The notes below the pieces were generated by a model that was not told the DNA's origin, made no database searches, and worked only from the letters and a program-made list of their open reading frames with translations. The translations under genes and the position numbers were made by a program. Positions 22,535 through 33,482 of a stretch of DNA of 64,000 nucleotides are shown here, in pieces (position 1 is the stretch's first letter; each line of letters opens with the position of its first letter). Source of the stretch: Petaurus breviceps papuanus (Eukaryota; Chordata; Mammalia; Diprotodontia; Petauridae); NCBI GenBank assembly GCA_028583685.1, contig JAMXIF010000015.1:65793245-65857244 (forward strand). Direction: 5' to 3'.

Positions 22535-23250
22535 GGGGGGGGGGCAGAGACAAGATGGAAGTGCAGAAGCAGGAAAACTCCCGGTGCTCCTCCATAACAA
22601 CCTCAAATACCTATAAAATGACTCTTAGCAAACTTTAGGGCAACAGAACCCACAAAGTAACAGAGAGAAACAAACCTCTCACTGAAGACAGCCCAGAAGG
22701 CAGACAGGAAGGGTTCATCACAGCACACTGTGAGTAGTGCCCAGCCCTGCAGGAGCCCACGGTTTTATCCTCAGGGTGGCCTGACAAGCCACAGCTAGAG
22801 CAATATAGGGACATTGTAAGAGTAGATCACCAGCAGCTGTGGTGGTTTCCAGAATTATTAATCCATAAACACCAAAGACAAAGTGAGAGATCAGTGGAAT
22901 TTGGGAACAGGGGGTCTTGGAGTGTAGTCTGGCCTCTGCCCCCCCCCAGAGGCAGAAGCGGCTGAGGTGTGGCTGCCACATGGCTGCCTCAGAGCTCCTG
23001 TCCTGCAGATTGTAGGGGACCAAGCAACCATTCTGAGGGTTAATCACTCTAGCTTTAACCTGCTTGGATCTGGATCACTGTCTAGGGTGGAGGTCCTGGG
23101 GTGTGTGACCACTTAGCCAGAGCTGGTGGAGGCTTCAGAGAAGGCATCCAACTAATAGCTCCAGCAGCTGAGAAAATTATCCTTTCAGTACTGGAGGCAA
23201 AATTAGAGGACAAGCCCTAAGTCCATAAAGTGCAAAGACGGTATCCATCA
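22535..23250 (+). mobile_element. L1/HAL1 5' leader fragment
   Basis: Starts 'gcagagacaagatggaagtg' after a G-run and follows the GC-richer L1 leader ('acagaacccacaaagtaaca', 'gaccaagcaaccattctgag', 'cttggatctggatcactgtc'), matching 24033-24622 and the reverse of 35290-35955. It ends before ORF1. A leader-only piece is unusual, since most truncation removes the 5' end. Confidence 0.75.
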
Positions 23251-23474
23251 AAAGACAGACTTTTCTCACTCGAGAGTTCTCTGAAAGAGTAAATTCACCA
23301 TTTTTCCTATTGTCTAAGCATTGTGCCCTTTTCTAATTAATATTAAACACATCCCTATCTAAAATGATAGAAATCTTCAAAAGTGTGATATGTCCAATCT
23401 TTGTGAATTGTCATTGATAAAATTATCAGTGTTGTATTCAAGTTGTAGTCAGCCCTTCAGTTGTGAGCCCTTTT
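23251..23474. other. No recognised feature
   Basis: Short unique spacer. Confidence 0.5.
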
Positions 23475-23660
23475 CAGTAATAACAATAATAATAACAATT
23501 GGCATTTATATAGTTCTTTAAAGTTTGCAAAGCACTTTAAATTCATTATTTGATGTGAAACCCACAAAAACTCTATGAGGAGGGGACTTCTATTTATGTC
23601 CTACCTCTATTTTATGGAAGAAGAAAGTCAAATTCAGACATGGAAAGTGATTTTCATTTA
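23475..23660 (-). mobile_element. MIR/THER1-type SINE
   Basis: 'ggcatttatatagttcttta', 'gtttgcaaagcactttaaat' and 'tctatgaggaggggacttct' give a reverse THER1/MIR tail and core. Confidence 0.8.
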
Positions 23661-23664
23661 ATGT

Positions 23665-23765
23665 ATGTGTCTTAAACCTGGAGGCTGCATTGATATTTAT
23701 AGTCTTAGAACCTAATACAGTGCTTATCTGGCCTTAGTAAATGTTCAATAAAGAAACGTGAATTT
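23665..23765 (+). mobile_element. L2 3' end
   Basis: 'cctaatacagtgcttatctg' and 'agtaaatgttcaataaag' form a diverged L2 terminus. Confidence 0.6.
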
Positions 23766-24022
23766 GACTGCTCCTGCCCATCGTCACATAGCTTGTGTCT
23801 CAGGTAGGTTGAAGGTATTAGAGATTATGTTCTATTTCTGTTCTAGATAGTACTTATCCATTGAGTCAATCTGAAGATTGGAAGGAAAAGAGATTCATAG
23901 ATTGTCTAACGTTTAATGACAACAAAAATTTTCTTAACAGTAGACTAGAAGAATATTTAGCAAATGTAGAGCCATTGTTCAGGGGTATATAACTCCCCAC
24001 ATCTCCATGAGGAGGAAAGAAG
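23766..24022. other. No recognised feature
   Basis: Short unique spacer before an L1 derivative. Confidence 0.5.
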
Positions 24023-24032
24023 TGTTGATTCC

Positions 24033-24944
24033 AACAGGGGTGGAGTCAAGATGGCTGGATAGAAAATGGACTTCCACGGGGCTCGGGCTCTCCCTCCTCC
24101 AATTCATGTAAAAGATGACTCTGAACAAACTTTGGAGCTACGGAACCCACAACATGACACAGAGAAACTAACCTCCTGCTGAGGATACTCTGGCAGGCCG
24201 GCAGGAAGCAGCCAGTACAGTGCTGGGGGAGCCAACCCCAGCCCCATGCCAGCCAGAGGTTTTAGCCTCAGGGCAGGCTTGATTGTGTTTCTACAGTATT
24301 GTTTTGTGGAGCAGCCACTGGCTGGAGGGACTTCAGATCACCAGCAGCTGTGGTGATTTCCAGAATTATCAACCCATAGATGCTAAGGTCAAAGTGAGAG
24401 GTCAGTGCAGTGTGGACTTTGGGATCTGGTAGTTTGGGAGTATGGTCTCGGCCTTTATACCCCAGAGGGAGAAGTGGCTGTGTAGTCGCTACCACATAGT
24501 AATTTCAGCTCCCAGCCTGCAGATTGTAGGGGGACCAAGCAACCAATCTGAGGGATAATCACTTTTTGCTTTAACCAGCTTGGATCTGGATTGTGATCTA
24601 GGGTGGAGGTATTGGGTCACTCACCCTACAAGAGAATAGGGGAGAAGAGGATGAGAAGGGGGATGATGGAAGGGAGGGAAGCCTGGGGAGGGGGAGGTAA
24701 GTTGGAAACAGCCAGTTTTGAAAAGGGACAGGATCAAAGTAGAGAACAGAACAAGTGGGAGGCGGGACAGGAGGGAGGGAAATATAGTCAGTCTTTTACA
24801 ATATATCCACTATGGAAATGTTTTTCGTAGCTATATATGTACATCTTATTTTGAATTGCTTATCTTCCCAGTAAGGGTAGGCGAAAAGGGAGGAAGGGAA
24901 TGAATCTGGAATTCAAAGTTTTAAAATTAAATGTCTAAATATAT

Positions 24945-24975
<31 letters not shown>

Positions 24976-25261
24976 ATGTGTGTGTGTGTGTGTGTGTACT
25001 ATTATCAATATTATTTTACATGTAACTGGGAAATAAGATATACAGGCACTGGGGCATAGAAATCTGCCTTGCCCTACTGGAAAGTCAGAGGGGGTGTGGG
25101 GGAAGATATGGGAAAGAGCAGATTGGGGGAGGGGATATCCAGTGGGATCACTGTTTTATGGTGGTGGGTTTGGGAAGAACAGGGAGAGAATTTGTAACTC
25201 AAAATCTTGTGGAAATGAATGACATAAACTAGAAGTTAATAAAGCATTTGATTAAAAAAAA
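24033..25261 (+). mobile_element. Complete L1 deletion derivative (leader joined to 3' UTR)
   Basis: Begins with the L1 leader ('gtggagtcaagatggctgg') and runs to about 24622. It then passes directly into the L1 3' UTR ('accctacaagagaatagggg' onward) and ends 'gaagttaataaagcatttg' plus an A tail. TGTTGATTCC at 24023-24032 recurs at 25262-25271, a 10-bp target duplication. It therefore inserted as one 1.2-kb unit lacking both ORFs. The junction near 24622 is either an inherited deletion or a splice product. Confidence 0.8.
24941..24998. repeat. (CA)n-(TA)n-(TG)n microsatellite
   Basis: Compound dinucleotide run that can fold on itself, inside the L1 derivative's 3' UTR. Confidence 0.95.
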
Positions 25262-25271
25262 TGTTGATTCC

Positions 25272-26567
25272 CAGGGTTAGAAAGAGCATGATGAGTCTGA
25301 GGAAGTCTTATCCTCGTATCAGACCACTGGCTCACTGAAAAGTGTGAGTTTGCCTTTTTAAGAAAACACATAACTACATTGTAGGGACCTTCATAGAGGT
25401 TGCAAAACTAAGTCTACATGGAGTATATGTTGCTCTTACCATGTCTATCATAGTATTTAAGAACTATGATTAGAGACAGTTAACTCACCTGAGGTCATAT
25501 ACCAAGCAGAATGGCAGAGCTGGGATTCATATCTTCTAATATTAAGCTCAGTGTTCTTTCCTTTGCACAACAGTGCCTCTGATTTACTGTTGTAATGCTT
25601 TTTAAGGATAAAGAGTTGATTTTTTTTCTGTGATGTTGATTCTGCAATAAAAACAGTCTTCTTCCAGTTGCCTGCAGAATTTGTTTTGAAATTGTTTGAA
25701 GAAGGGCAAAAGTTTAATAAGGGAGGCTCTGAATGCCCTACAGGTAGCCTCTAATTTTGTCCAACAATTGCTGATATTAGTGGAATTTGAATTAAAGTGC
25801 TGATTACTCTGAAATGTGGTGAAGTATGGAGTCTATGTTTGTGTATGATTTTACTAATGTAGAAGTAATTACACATATATGCAATCAATTTAAGTTCCTT
25901 GACACTGAATTTAAAATTTTTTTTTAATTTCATGGTACTTCAAGCATAAAAGGAATATAATTTTTCACTGTGAACTGTTAAATCTGATTATTATCTGAAT
26001 ATTTGTATTCTCATTGGCTATTTGACAACTCTTGGCTAAAAATATGGCTTTATACCATGCCCACTAATGACATAATTACCATGAATGAGGGAGACCAGCT
26101 GTGTTTTTGTTCATTGAACATCTTGAACTATTATTCATTTTGGGTAAAATAAAACCTAAAATACATTTTGCCAAGCACTTTTTTTCCCATTCATTTTTAA
26201 ACCCACATATTCTTGAGGGGAAATTTTATCCATATATTTCTGATTCATTTACAATTAATTCATCAAAGTATTGTTTGGTAAGAACTGTGTGATAGTCAGA
26301 AAGCTGGATAATCCATCTCAATAGGCTTTCTTCAATCATGCTTTTTTGTTGCTGCATTCTTAGAAAAAAGAAGTCACATTTATGGAACCAAAAAAGGACT
26401 GTCCTTGAAAAACTTGATGTGAAAGAGAGAACCTCCAAAGTTTCCATGAACTCTACTTGTGGTCAACCAGATCTTCCAGGGCATTTGGGAAACAGTTCAG
26501 CATGCAGCATTAGCATTGGTTCAAAAATGTTCGTTTTAATATTTCTTAAAAGCTGATCCATTCTGAT
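25272..26567. other. No gene recognised
   Basis: About 1.3 kb of unique-looking DNA. Part near 25440-25590 has weak SINE-like text ('ctgaggtcatataccaagc'). Open frames of 60-73 codons at 25751-26556 show no domain. Confidence 0.5.
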
Positions 26568-26780
26568 CAATCAAACAATCAATAAACATGTCTTAAGTGC
26601 TTATTGTCACTTATAGCCCCCTTTTCAATCGTGTAATGCTTTATAAGCTGTAGGGATGCAGAGTTAAAAGATATTTCCTGATTTTAAAGAACTTGATATA
26701 CACATAAAAAGATAAGTAGGAACACAAAGTAACATATGAAAAACCCAATGTTTAGACAACAAAGAGTTCAGAAAAAGGAA
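26568..26780 (-). mobile_element. L2 3' end
   Basis: 'caatcaataaacatgtctta', 'agtgcttattgtcac' and then 'tttaaagaacttgatataca' give reversed L2, diverged. Confidence 0.65.
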
Positions 26781-26811
26781 AACCTGAGGTATATTCTATT
26801 CTTATCTCCAG

Positions 26812-26914
26812 ATGAAGAAACTGAGGCTGAGAACAGTCGTGTGATTGTCCCAGGGTCTCATGGCTCTTAAGTGTCTGAGGTAGTATTTGAACTTAGGTTT
26901 AGCACCTTAGACAC
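26812..26914 (-). mobile_element. MIR-type fragment
   Basis: 'ccagatgaagaaactgaggc', 'attgtcccagggtctcatgg' and 'tgaacttaggtttagcacc' form a reverse MIR core. Confidence 0.7.
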
Positions 26915-27090
26915 TCCTTTGTGACCCTAGGCTATTTATTTAACCCAGTTTACTTCATTTTCATAATCTGTAAAATGAGTTGGAGAAAGAAATGGCAAAT
27001 CTAGTACATTTGCCAAGAAAACCCTAAAAGGGTTAAGGAAGATTTAGACACAACTGAAAGTAATATAACAACAACAAAAACAACAAGCAA
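26915..27090 (+). mobile_element. MAR1 SINE, 3' part
   Basis: 'tttaacccagtttacttca', 'aaatgagttggagaaagaaa', 'tttgccaagaaaaccctaaa' and 'agacacaactgaaagtaat' form the MAR1 3' half, missing its head. Confidence 0.8.
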
Positions 27091-27465
27091 TTAGCACCTG
27101 TTAACTCTAGGATTATAGTGTGAGGAAATTTTAGAAGGCTATATGGTCTTGTATACCAGAACAAAGAGTTTGGAATTCTATATGGAATAGAGCCACTGAA
27201 TATTTTTTAGCATAATAAAAATTTGCAGCATGGATACAGCAAGGGCAAGCTGGACCTGTGATATCATTTGATGTGCACACTTCCTCCACCAATGCACATC
27301 ATCAACCCATCTATAATATTCTTTTAGTTATAGAGAATTGCTTACGGCATTGAGAGTTTAAATGATTTATTCAGGAACGCAAAGCTAATATGGAGGTAGG
27401 AGTTTTGGAGGTAGGACCTGAAGCCTGATTTTCTGACTCCTAGATAAGTGATCCAACTAATTTTC
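27091..27465. other. No recognised feature
   Basis: Unique spacer, possibly with a weak SINE relic near 27340-27450. Confidence 0.45.
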
Positions 27466-27640
27466 CACTAAAAAACAATATACATTCACATAACACTTTG
27501 GAATTTGCAAAAAATTTTACACACATTATTTCATTTGAGATTGACAACAATCCAGTGATGTATGAAGAACAGACTTTTATAGATGTGATGACTGAAGCTT
27601 TGTTCAAGATTAGTCTTAGCTGCATCACTGGCAGTTCAAT
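27466..27640 (-). mobile_element. MIR/THER1-type fragment
   Basis: 'ataacactttggaatttgca' and 'cacacattatttcatttgag' form the reverse of a THER1/MIR tail. Confidence 0.6.
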
Positions 27641-27979
27641 GCAAAAATTAAACATGAAGTAGGGGAGTCAGGTACAATGTTCCCAGGTTAAAATTAAGCT
27701 GACTTTTTGAACTACTTTTTTGAGGAATATGTTTTCCTTTGTCCCAAGTATCTATATGATTTAGGATTAGGAAATCCTAATTATTACAGTTTAATTTCTT
27801 TATTGGGGGCCCAAACCTATTTCAGAGGGCTCTGCCCTGGAGTTGTCTGGGTTTAATCCTTTGTTGCTTTTTCCTGTGCTCCCCCCCCAAATAATTTAGG
27901 TATTGACTTGCAAATGAATTAGAGCAAACATTAAAGTTAAGCTTAATAATATCTGTAATTATATGCTCATAATTATCTT
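27641..27979. other. No recognised feature
   Basis: Unique AT-rich spacer. Confidence 0.5.
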
Positions 27980-28096
27980 TCCTGTTATAGGAAAGAAAGC
28001 TCCTTGAGGGCAAGGATTAGTTAGTTTCTGTTCTTGTACGCTGAATGCTTAGCGCACTGCCTGGCACATAGTTGGCAGCTAATAAATAGTTGTTGG
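27980..28096 (+). mobile_element. L2 3' end
   Basis: 'agctccttgagggcaaggat', 'gcttagcgcactgcctggca' and 'cagctaataaatagttgttg' form a well-preserved L2 terminus. Confidence 0.85.
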
Positions 28097-28325
28097 ACTG
28101 GGCATTTTGGCACATTCCTATGATCCCAGTTACCAGAGAGGCTGAGGCTGGAGGATCTCTTGAGCTGGGAGTTCTGAGCTGAAGTAGGCTATACCAGCCT
28201 GACATTTGCACTAAATCAGGTACTATGTTAAATTCTCCAGAAGCAGAGGAGCACAAAGTTACCTAAGGAATAGCTAATGGACATAGGTCAAAATTGTGAC
28301 AGAACAAAGCTCCCCAGCACTGCGA
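28097..28325 (+). pseudogene. RN7SL (pseudogene): 7SL (SRP) RNA pseudogene
   Basis: 7SL is the RNA of the signal recognition particle. The match runs collinearly over most of its first 230 nt. It covers the Alu-domain part ('gatcccagttaccagagag', 'gctgaggctggaggatctct', 'gggagttctgagctgaagta'), then S-domain text ('gcactaaatcaggtactatg', 'aagttacctaaggaatagc', 'taggtcaaaattgtgacag'). Inclusion of S-domain sequence rules out a primate/rodent-type Alu or B1. It differs from 7SL at roughly a quarter of positions by eye and ends early, so it is a retrocopied pseudogene. An L2 end lies directly upstream and an L1 leader starts about 17 bp downstream. Confidence 0.8.
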
Positions 28326-30384
28326 TAAGATAAAGGTAGGAATTCTGGGAGCCAAAATGTTAGAGTAAGGAGTAAGTGATTCTCACTCTCCCTTACTGAC
28401 CTTGAAAAACCCAGAATATGCTGACAAGAAAAAATCCTAGAACAATACATCCAGCAGAAAGACAGGGTGCAGCAGTTTTTTTTAGCTTGGGAGGCTAGGG
28501 GGATTAATGGGGAAGGTCACTCTTCTTGTGGCTGAAGGGAACCAGGACAGGAGGCATCCCAGGAATCCAGAAGCAAACTCCAACCCAGTGGAGCAGCAGG
28601 AGATACTGAGCCCCAGGGTGGTTGGAGCAGGCAAGGGCCAACACCAGGACCCCCACCCCCACCCCACCTCCCACTGTGTGCCTTCACATAGCCCACAGAA
28701 TCAGTAGACATCAACGCATATGGGTGTTCACTAGTGGTTGAGCCTACATGTGCTCCAGTGCAGCCCAAGTGGAGGAGGAGACCTTTAGCAGCTAGATCAC
28801 CCCTCCCCCACTCATGCCACAAAGCTCAGCAAAACCACATGTAAGTGCAGAAAGACCTCACCTGGCCTATGTACACAGCAGCCAGCTCCAATTTACCACA
28901 AGGTAAGCTACAGCATTATATAGCTTCCAGCTGCCAGAACCAGAGACCACAGCACACAAAGTCAGTAACCAGGCCCTGACCCCCCAGAACAAGGAGCATG
29001 GGACAGACTCCCCTCTATCCCAGAAGCAGAAATCCACTTTAAAAACCAAGGGAAAAAGGCAATCAAAATGAATAAATAACGACACAGAAAAGCAGAGATC
29101 ATAGATTCTGACTGTGAGTACAGGGAAGATAAAAATACGAATTCAGAAGAGGACAGCATTGATACTGAGACATTCTGAGATCTCAAAAGGGAATATGAAC
29201 TGGTCTCAAGCCAAAAAAAACATTCTTGGAAGAGCCTGAGAATGATTTTTAAAAGTCAAATTAGAGAAGTAGAAGAAAAATTGATCAATTCCTTTAAAAA
29301 TACAATTGATGAAAAGGAAACAAAAATTTAACTGAAGAAAACAACTCTTTAAAAGAAAAGTTGGCCAAATGGAAAAGGAGGTATAAATGCTAGCTGAAGA
29401 AAATAATTTGTTAAAAATTATAATTGGACAAGTAGAAGTTAATGACTCTATGAGGCATAAAGAATCAGTCAAATAAAATCAAAAGAATGAAAAAATAGAA
29501 GAAAATGTAAAACATCTTATTGTAAAAACAACTGACCTGGAAAATAGATCCAGAAGAGATAATTGAAGAATTACTGGTCTGCTGGAAAGTCATGATGAAA
29601 AAAAGCCCTGGACAGTATCTTCTCAGAAATCATCAAGGAAAACTGCCCTGAGGTCCTGGAACCAGAGGGAAAATAGTCATAAAAAAATCCATCTTTCACC
29701 TCCTTAAAGAGATCCCAAATTAAAAACACCAAGGAATATTGTAGCCAAATTCCAGAATTATCAGGTCAAGGAGAAAACACTGCAAGTAGCTGGAAAGAAA
29801 CAATTCAAATACCTTGGAACTATAGTCAGGATCACATGGGACCTTGCAGCTTCTACATTAAAAGATCAGAGGTATTGGAATATGCTATTTTGTAAGGACT
29901 ACAACCAAGAATCAACTACTCAGCAAAATTAAGCATAGTATTTCATGCAAGGAGATGGACATTCAATGAAATAAGGAATTTCCAGACCTTCTTGATGAAA
30001 AGGCCAGAGCTCAATGGAAAATTTGATCTTCAAATACAAGACTCAAAACAGTCATAAAAAGGTCAACATAAAAAAAGAACAAAAAAGCTATTGTATTCTG
30101 TAAGGGTAAACTGTTTATATACCTACATGATAATGGTAAATCTTGAAAACTCTATCTTTATTGAAACATTTAAAAGGGATATACATAGATAGATAAACTA
30201 GCTGATGTGATGATAAAAACCTAATTAAGGGTTAAGAAGGGATTGTAATGGGAGAAGAGGAAATAAGGAGGTAGAAAAGGGTAAATTAACATCATATGAA
30301 GGGGCACAAAAACATTATAGTAGAGGGAAAGAAGGGAAGGAATTGAGCAGTGTTTGAACTTTACTCTCATTGGATTTGGTTCAA

Positions 30385-30391
30385 GGAGGAA

Positions 30392-30443
<52 letters not shown>

Positions 30444-30450
30444 TATACAT
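30385..30450. repeat. (TA)n-(TG)n microsatellite
   Basis: A long TA run followed by a TG run inside the L1. Confidence 0.95.
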
Positions 30451-30488
30451 ATTATGTGTATATAAATATGTATACATATATAATATAT

Positions 30489-30542
30489 ATTTCTATACTT
30501 AACTGAGTATATATGTATATATACTCAGTTAAGTATAGAAAT
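30489..30542. repeat. 54-bp perfect palindrome
   Basis: Two 26-nt arms that are exact reverse complements, separated by GT at 30515-30516. The right arm reads into ordinary L1 text ('aagtatagaaatctaac'), so the left arm is an inverted copy of it. It lies next to a TA/TG run. Confidence 0.95.
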
Positions 30543-32167
30543 CTAACTTTCCCTACAGGCAGTAGGAGGGGAAAGAGGAAAGAAAAGGGAAGGAAGGTTT
30601 ATAGAAATGAGGGAAGATTGAGGGAGGTGGTGGTCAAAAGCAAAACTCTTTTCAGAAGGGAAAGGGAGAAGGGAGAAATAAAGGCATAAATGGAGTGGGG
30701 AGGCAGAAATAGGATGAAGAGAAAGACACAGATAGTAATTATAACTGTGAATTGAATGTGATGAACTCTCCCATTAAACAGAAATGAATAGACAAATGGA
30801 TTAAGAACCATAATCCTACAATATGTTGTTTATAAGAAATACATATGAATCACAAGGATATACACACAGAGTAAAGGTAAAATGCTGGAGCAGACTATAT
30901 TATGCTTCAACTGAAGGGGAAAAAAAGCAAGGGTAGCAATCCTGATCTCAGACACAGCAAAATCAAATAGATCTAATTAAAAGAGATAAGGAAGGAAACT
31001 ATATCCGGTTGAAAAGATGTCACAGACAATGAAGTAATATCATTACTAAATATATCTGCACCAAGTGGTATAGCATCCAAATTCTTAGGGAAGAAGTAAA
31101 GGGAATTAAAAGAGGAAAAGAAAACAAAACTATACTAGCCTGAGAACCTCAACCTCCCTTCTCTGAATTTCATAAATCTCACCTCAAAATAAACAAGAAA
31201 GAAGTAAAGCAGGTGAATAGATTTTTAGAAAAGGTAGAAATGGAAGATCTCTGCAGAAAACTGAATGAGAATAGAAGCATGCACTTTTTCCTCAGTGGTA
31301 CATGGTACATACACAAAAATTGACCATGTACTAGGGTATAAAAACAATCTAGCGCAAAAAGGCAGAAATATTAAATTCATCCTTTGCAGACCATGTCACA
31401 AAATAATTACATGTAATAAAGGAGCCATGGAAAGATAGATTAAAAATTAATTTGAAGCTAAATAATAAAATCCTAAAAAATGAGTGGGTGTAGCAACAAA
31501 TCATAGAAACAATCAATAACTTCAAGAGAATAGCAAGAATGAGACAACACACCAAAACTTATGGGATGCAGAAAAAGCAGTTCTTAAGGAAAGTTTTATA
31601 TCTCTGAATGATTACAAGAATAAAATGGGAGATGAATGAATTTGGCAAGCACAAGATAGAAAAAGAACAAATTAAAAATCTGCAATTAAATACCAAATTA
31701 GAAATACTGAAAACCAGAGGAGAGATTAATAAAATTGAAATGAAGAAAACTATTGAAATAACAAATAAAATTAAGAGCTGGTTTTATGAAAAAACCAAAG
31801 AATTTTTACAACTAGTGTTTCTTATTAGTGCCTCATTTCTAAAATATATGGAGAAGTGAGACAAATTTACAAAAATATAAGTCACTCCCCAATTGATAAA
31901 TGGTCAAAGGATATGAAGAGGCAGTTTTCAGAGGAAGAAATGAAAGTTATCTATAGTCATATGAAAAAAACTGCTCTAAATCACTATTGATTAGAGAAAT
32001 GCTAATCAAAACAATTCACACCTATCAAACTGGCTAACATGACAAAACAAGAAAATGATAAATGTTGGAGAAGATGTTTAAAAATTGGAACAATAATGCA
32101 CTGTTGGCATAGTTGTGACTTGATCCAACCATTCTGGAGCTCAATTTGGAAGTATGGCAAAAGGGCT

Positions 32168-33160
32168 GAGTTTTACTTACAGGCTAACATATTGCGTGTA
32201 GAAGCAGAGACAAGCTGTTACAAGAGTTGGTTAATTGCAAGAATTCGAGCTCCCCCCTCCCTTTAAAATAGAAACCTGGGCAGTCTCAGGTGGAAGAAGA
32301 GATGGCTGTTGTAAATTTGGCCCCCCCAAAAGAAGAAAAAAGTAACAAGAGAAAATTTCATACAGCTTTGGTAGAATCAGAGCCTAGTTGCTAGGACAAT
32401 GACTGCCAGGAGAGTGATACAATGTTAAGGGATATATTGTTTCATGGTGAAGCTATTACAAGGGCAGAAGCTCGGGCTCCATACTGAGAAGAAGGAAGGA
32501 GAGTGACGGAGGGCAAGCAGTGTTCAAGGAAATATTTAAGTATTTCATTCAACAGATTGCTGATATTTTGAGCAGATTCACCCAAAGAATGGGAGAATCC
32601 TTAGTGTCTTCGATGGTAAGAATCAGTGATGAAGTGATAGATACATATAGATAGTATAGATAGAGATAGATACTGATAGATAGTGGTGACACAGTGCACT
32701 TCTTGTACAGCAAGCTTTTAGGGACTTTCATTTAGCAGGAGGTAACAGTACGACCAATCTGTTAGCTTTAGCTGTTGCTGGATGCAATAGAATGTATCCC
32801 ACTGCTTCTATGTGGCCTAGGGAGACAGACACTGGTACTCAGAGACTGTATGAGAAAGTTGAAAGAAGTAATGAAAACTGCTATCATGGTTGGAGATGGA
32901 GATACGTATCACGAAATCCCCTTAGTAGTTCCTCATAGAAATATCATGGTGAAGAAAATTCCTCCTGCTTATAAGCACCTACTTCTGACTCTACTAATTA
33001 GTGAAATAGGGTACCCTCTTTCAGAGGAGCTGAATAAAATTTCACAGTTAAGTGACTTAGGAGAATGGGAAAATGGGAAAATATTTAAATTTCCTCAAGA
33101 GAGATGAGTAAATAGCTGGTGGATTCAAAGACAGAATAGATTGCCAAGAAAAGAAATGTT
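32168..33160 (+). other. Unassigned block, possibly retrovirus-like, left of a HAL1
   Basis: Sequence after the L1 that matches no other repeat in the window. It is richer in codon-like text than its surroundings and appears to continue at 35956 beyond a reverse HAL1. An LTR-like block follows at 36815, which suggests an old broken ERV inner region. A processed gene relic is the alternative. I could not identify a protein family. It is clearly broken, with several interruptions. Confidence 0.35.
32775..33107 (+). other. 110-codon open frame of unknown origin
   Basis: A soluble-looking peptide with basic and hydrophobic patches (for example VVPHRNIMVKKIPPAYKHLL, then an acidic EELNKISQLSDLGEWENG region). 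No signal peptide or motif is recognised. It lies in the unassigned, possibly retrovirus-like block. It may be a piece of an old gag-like frame or of a host gene relic, and I cannot decide between them. Confidence 0.35.
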
Positions 33161-33461
33161 TTTTTTTTTTAAATAAACGTCTCATTTTATTTTTTTAACT
33201 ATTTTTATTTTTCAAATGCTTTGTTAACTTCTGATTTATATCATTCATTTCAGCCAGATTTTGAGTTACAAATTTTCAGCCCATTTTTCCCCTACACACC
33301 GCCCCCAGATAGCAGTCTCAAATGATAGTATTCCCTCCTCCAATCTGCTCTTTCCCATATTTTCTCCCATACCCCTTTCGACTTTTCCAGTGTATCTCTA
33401 TGCCCCAGTGCCTGTATATCTTATTTCCAAATTACATGTAAAATAGTATTAATAATAGTGT

Positions 33462-33482
33462 ATATATATATATATATATATT
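33462..33482. repeat. (TA)n microsatellite
   Basis: About 10 TA units in the HAL1 3' region. Confidence 0.9.

Larger units (their letters stand above)
28342..32165 (+). mobile_element. L1 element: leader, ORF1, partial ORF2 (internally deleted)
   Basis: A leader with 'gccaaaatgttagagtaagg' starts near 28342. ORF1 text spans about 29050-30010 and includes 'gaaaatagatccagaagaga' and 'gcttgaaatatgat'-like text. A purine-rich interval follows to 30720, then the ORF2 endonuclease region (about 30725-31560) and a coiled part to 31806. There the text jumps to the ORF2 3' end ('aatttttacaactagtgttt'), which runs to about 32165. Roughly 2 kb of ORF2, including the reverse transcriptase, is absent. 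Many stops; only an 83-codon piece is open (31608-31859, MITRIKWEMNEF...). Old and inactive. Confidence 0.85.

Noticed and set aside
28097-28325. Alu-like SINE
   Set aside because: Text continues into the 7SL S domain, so it is a 7SL pseudogene rather than a dimeric or monomeric Alu-type SINE.
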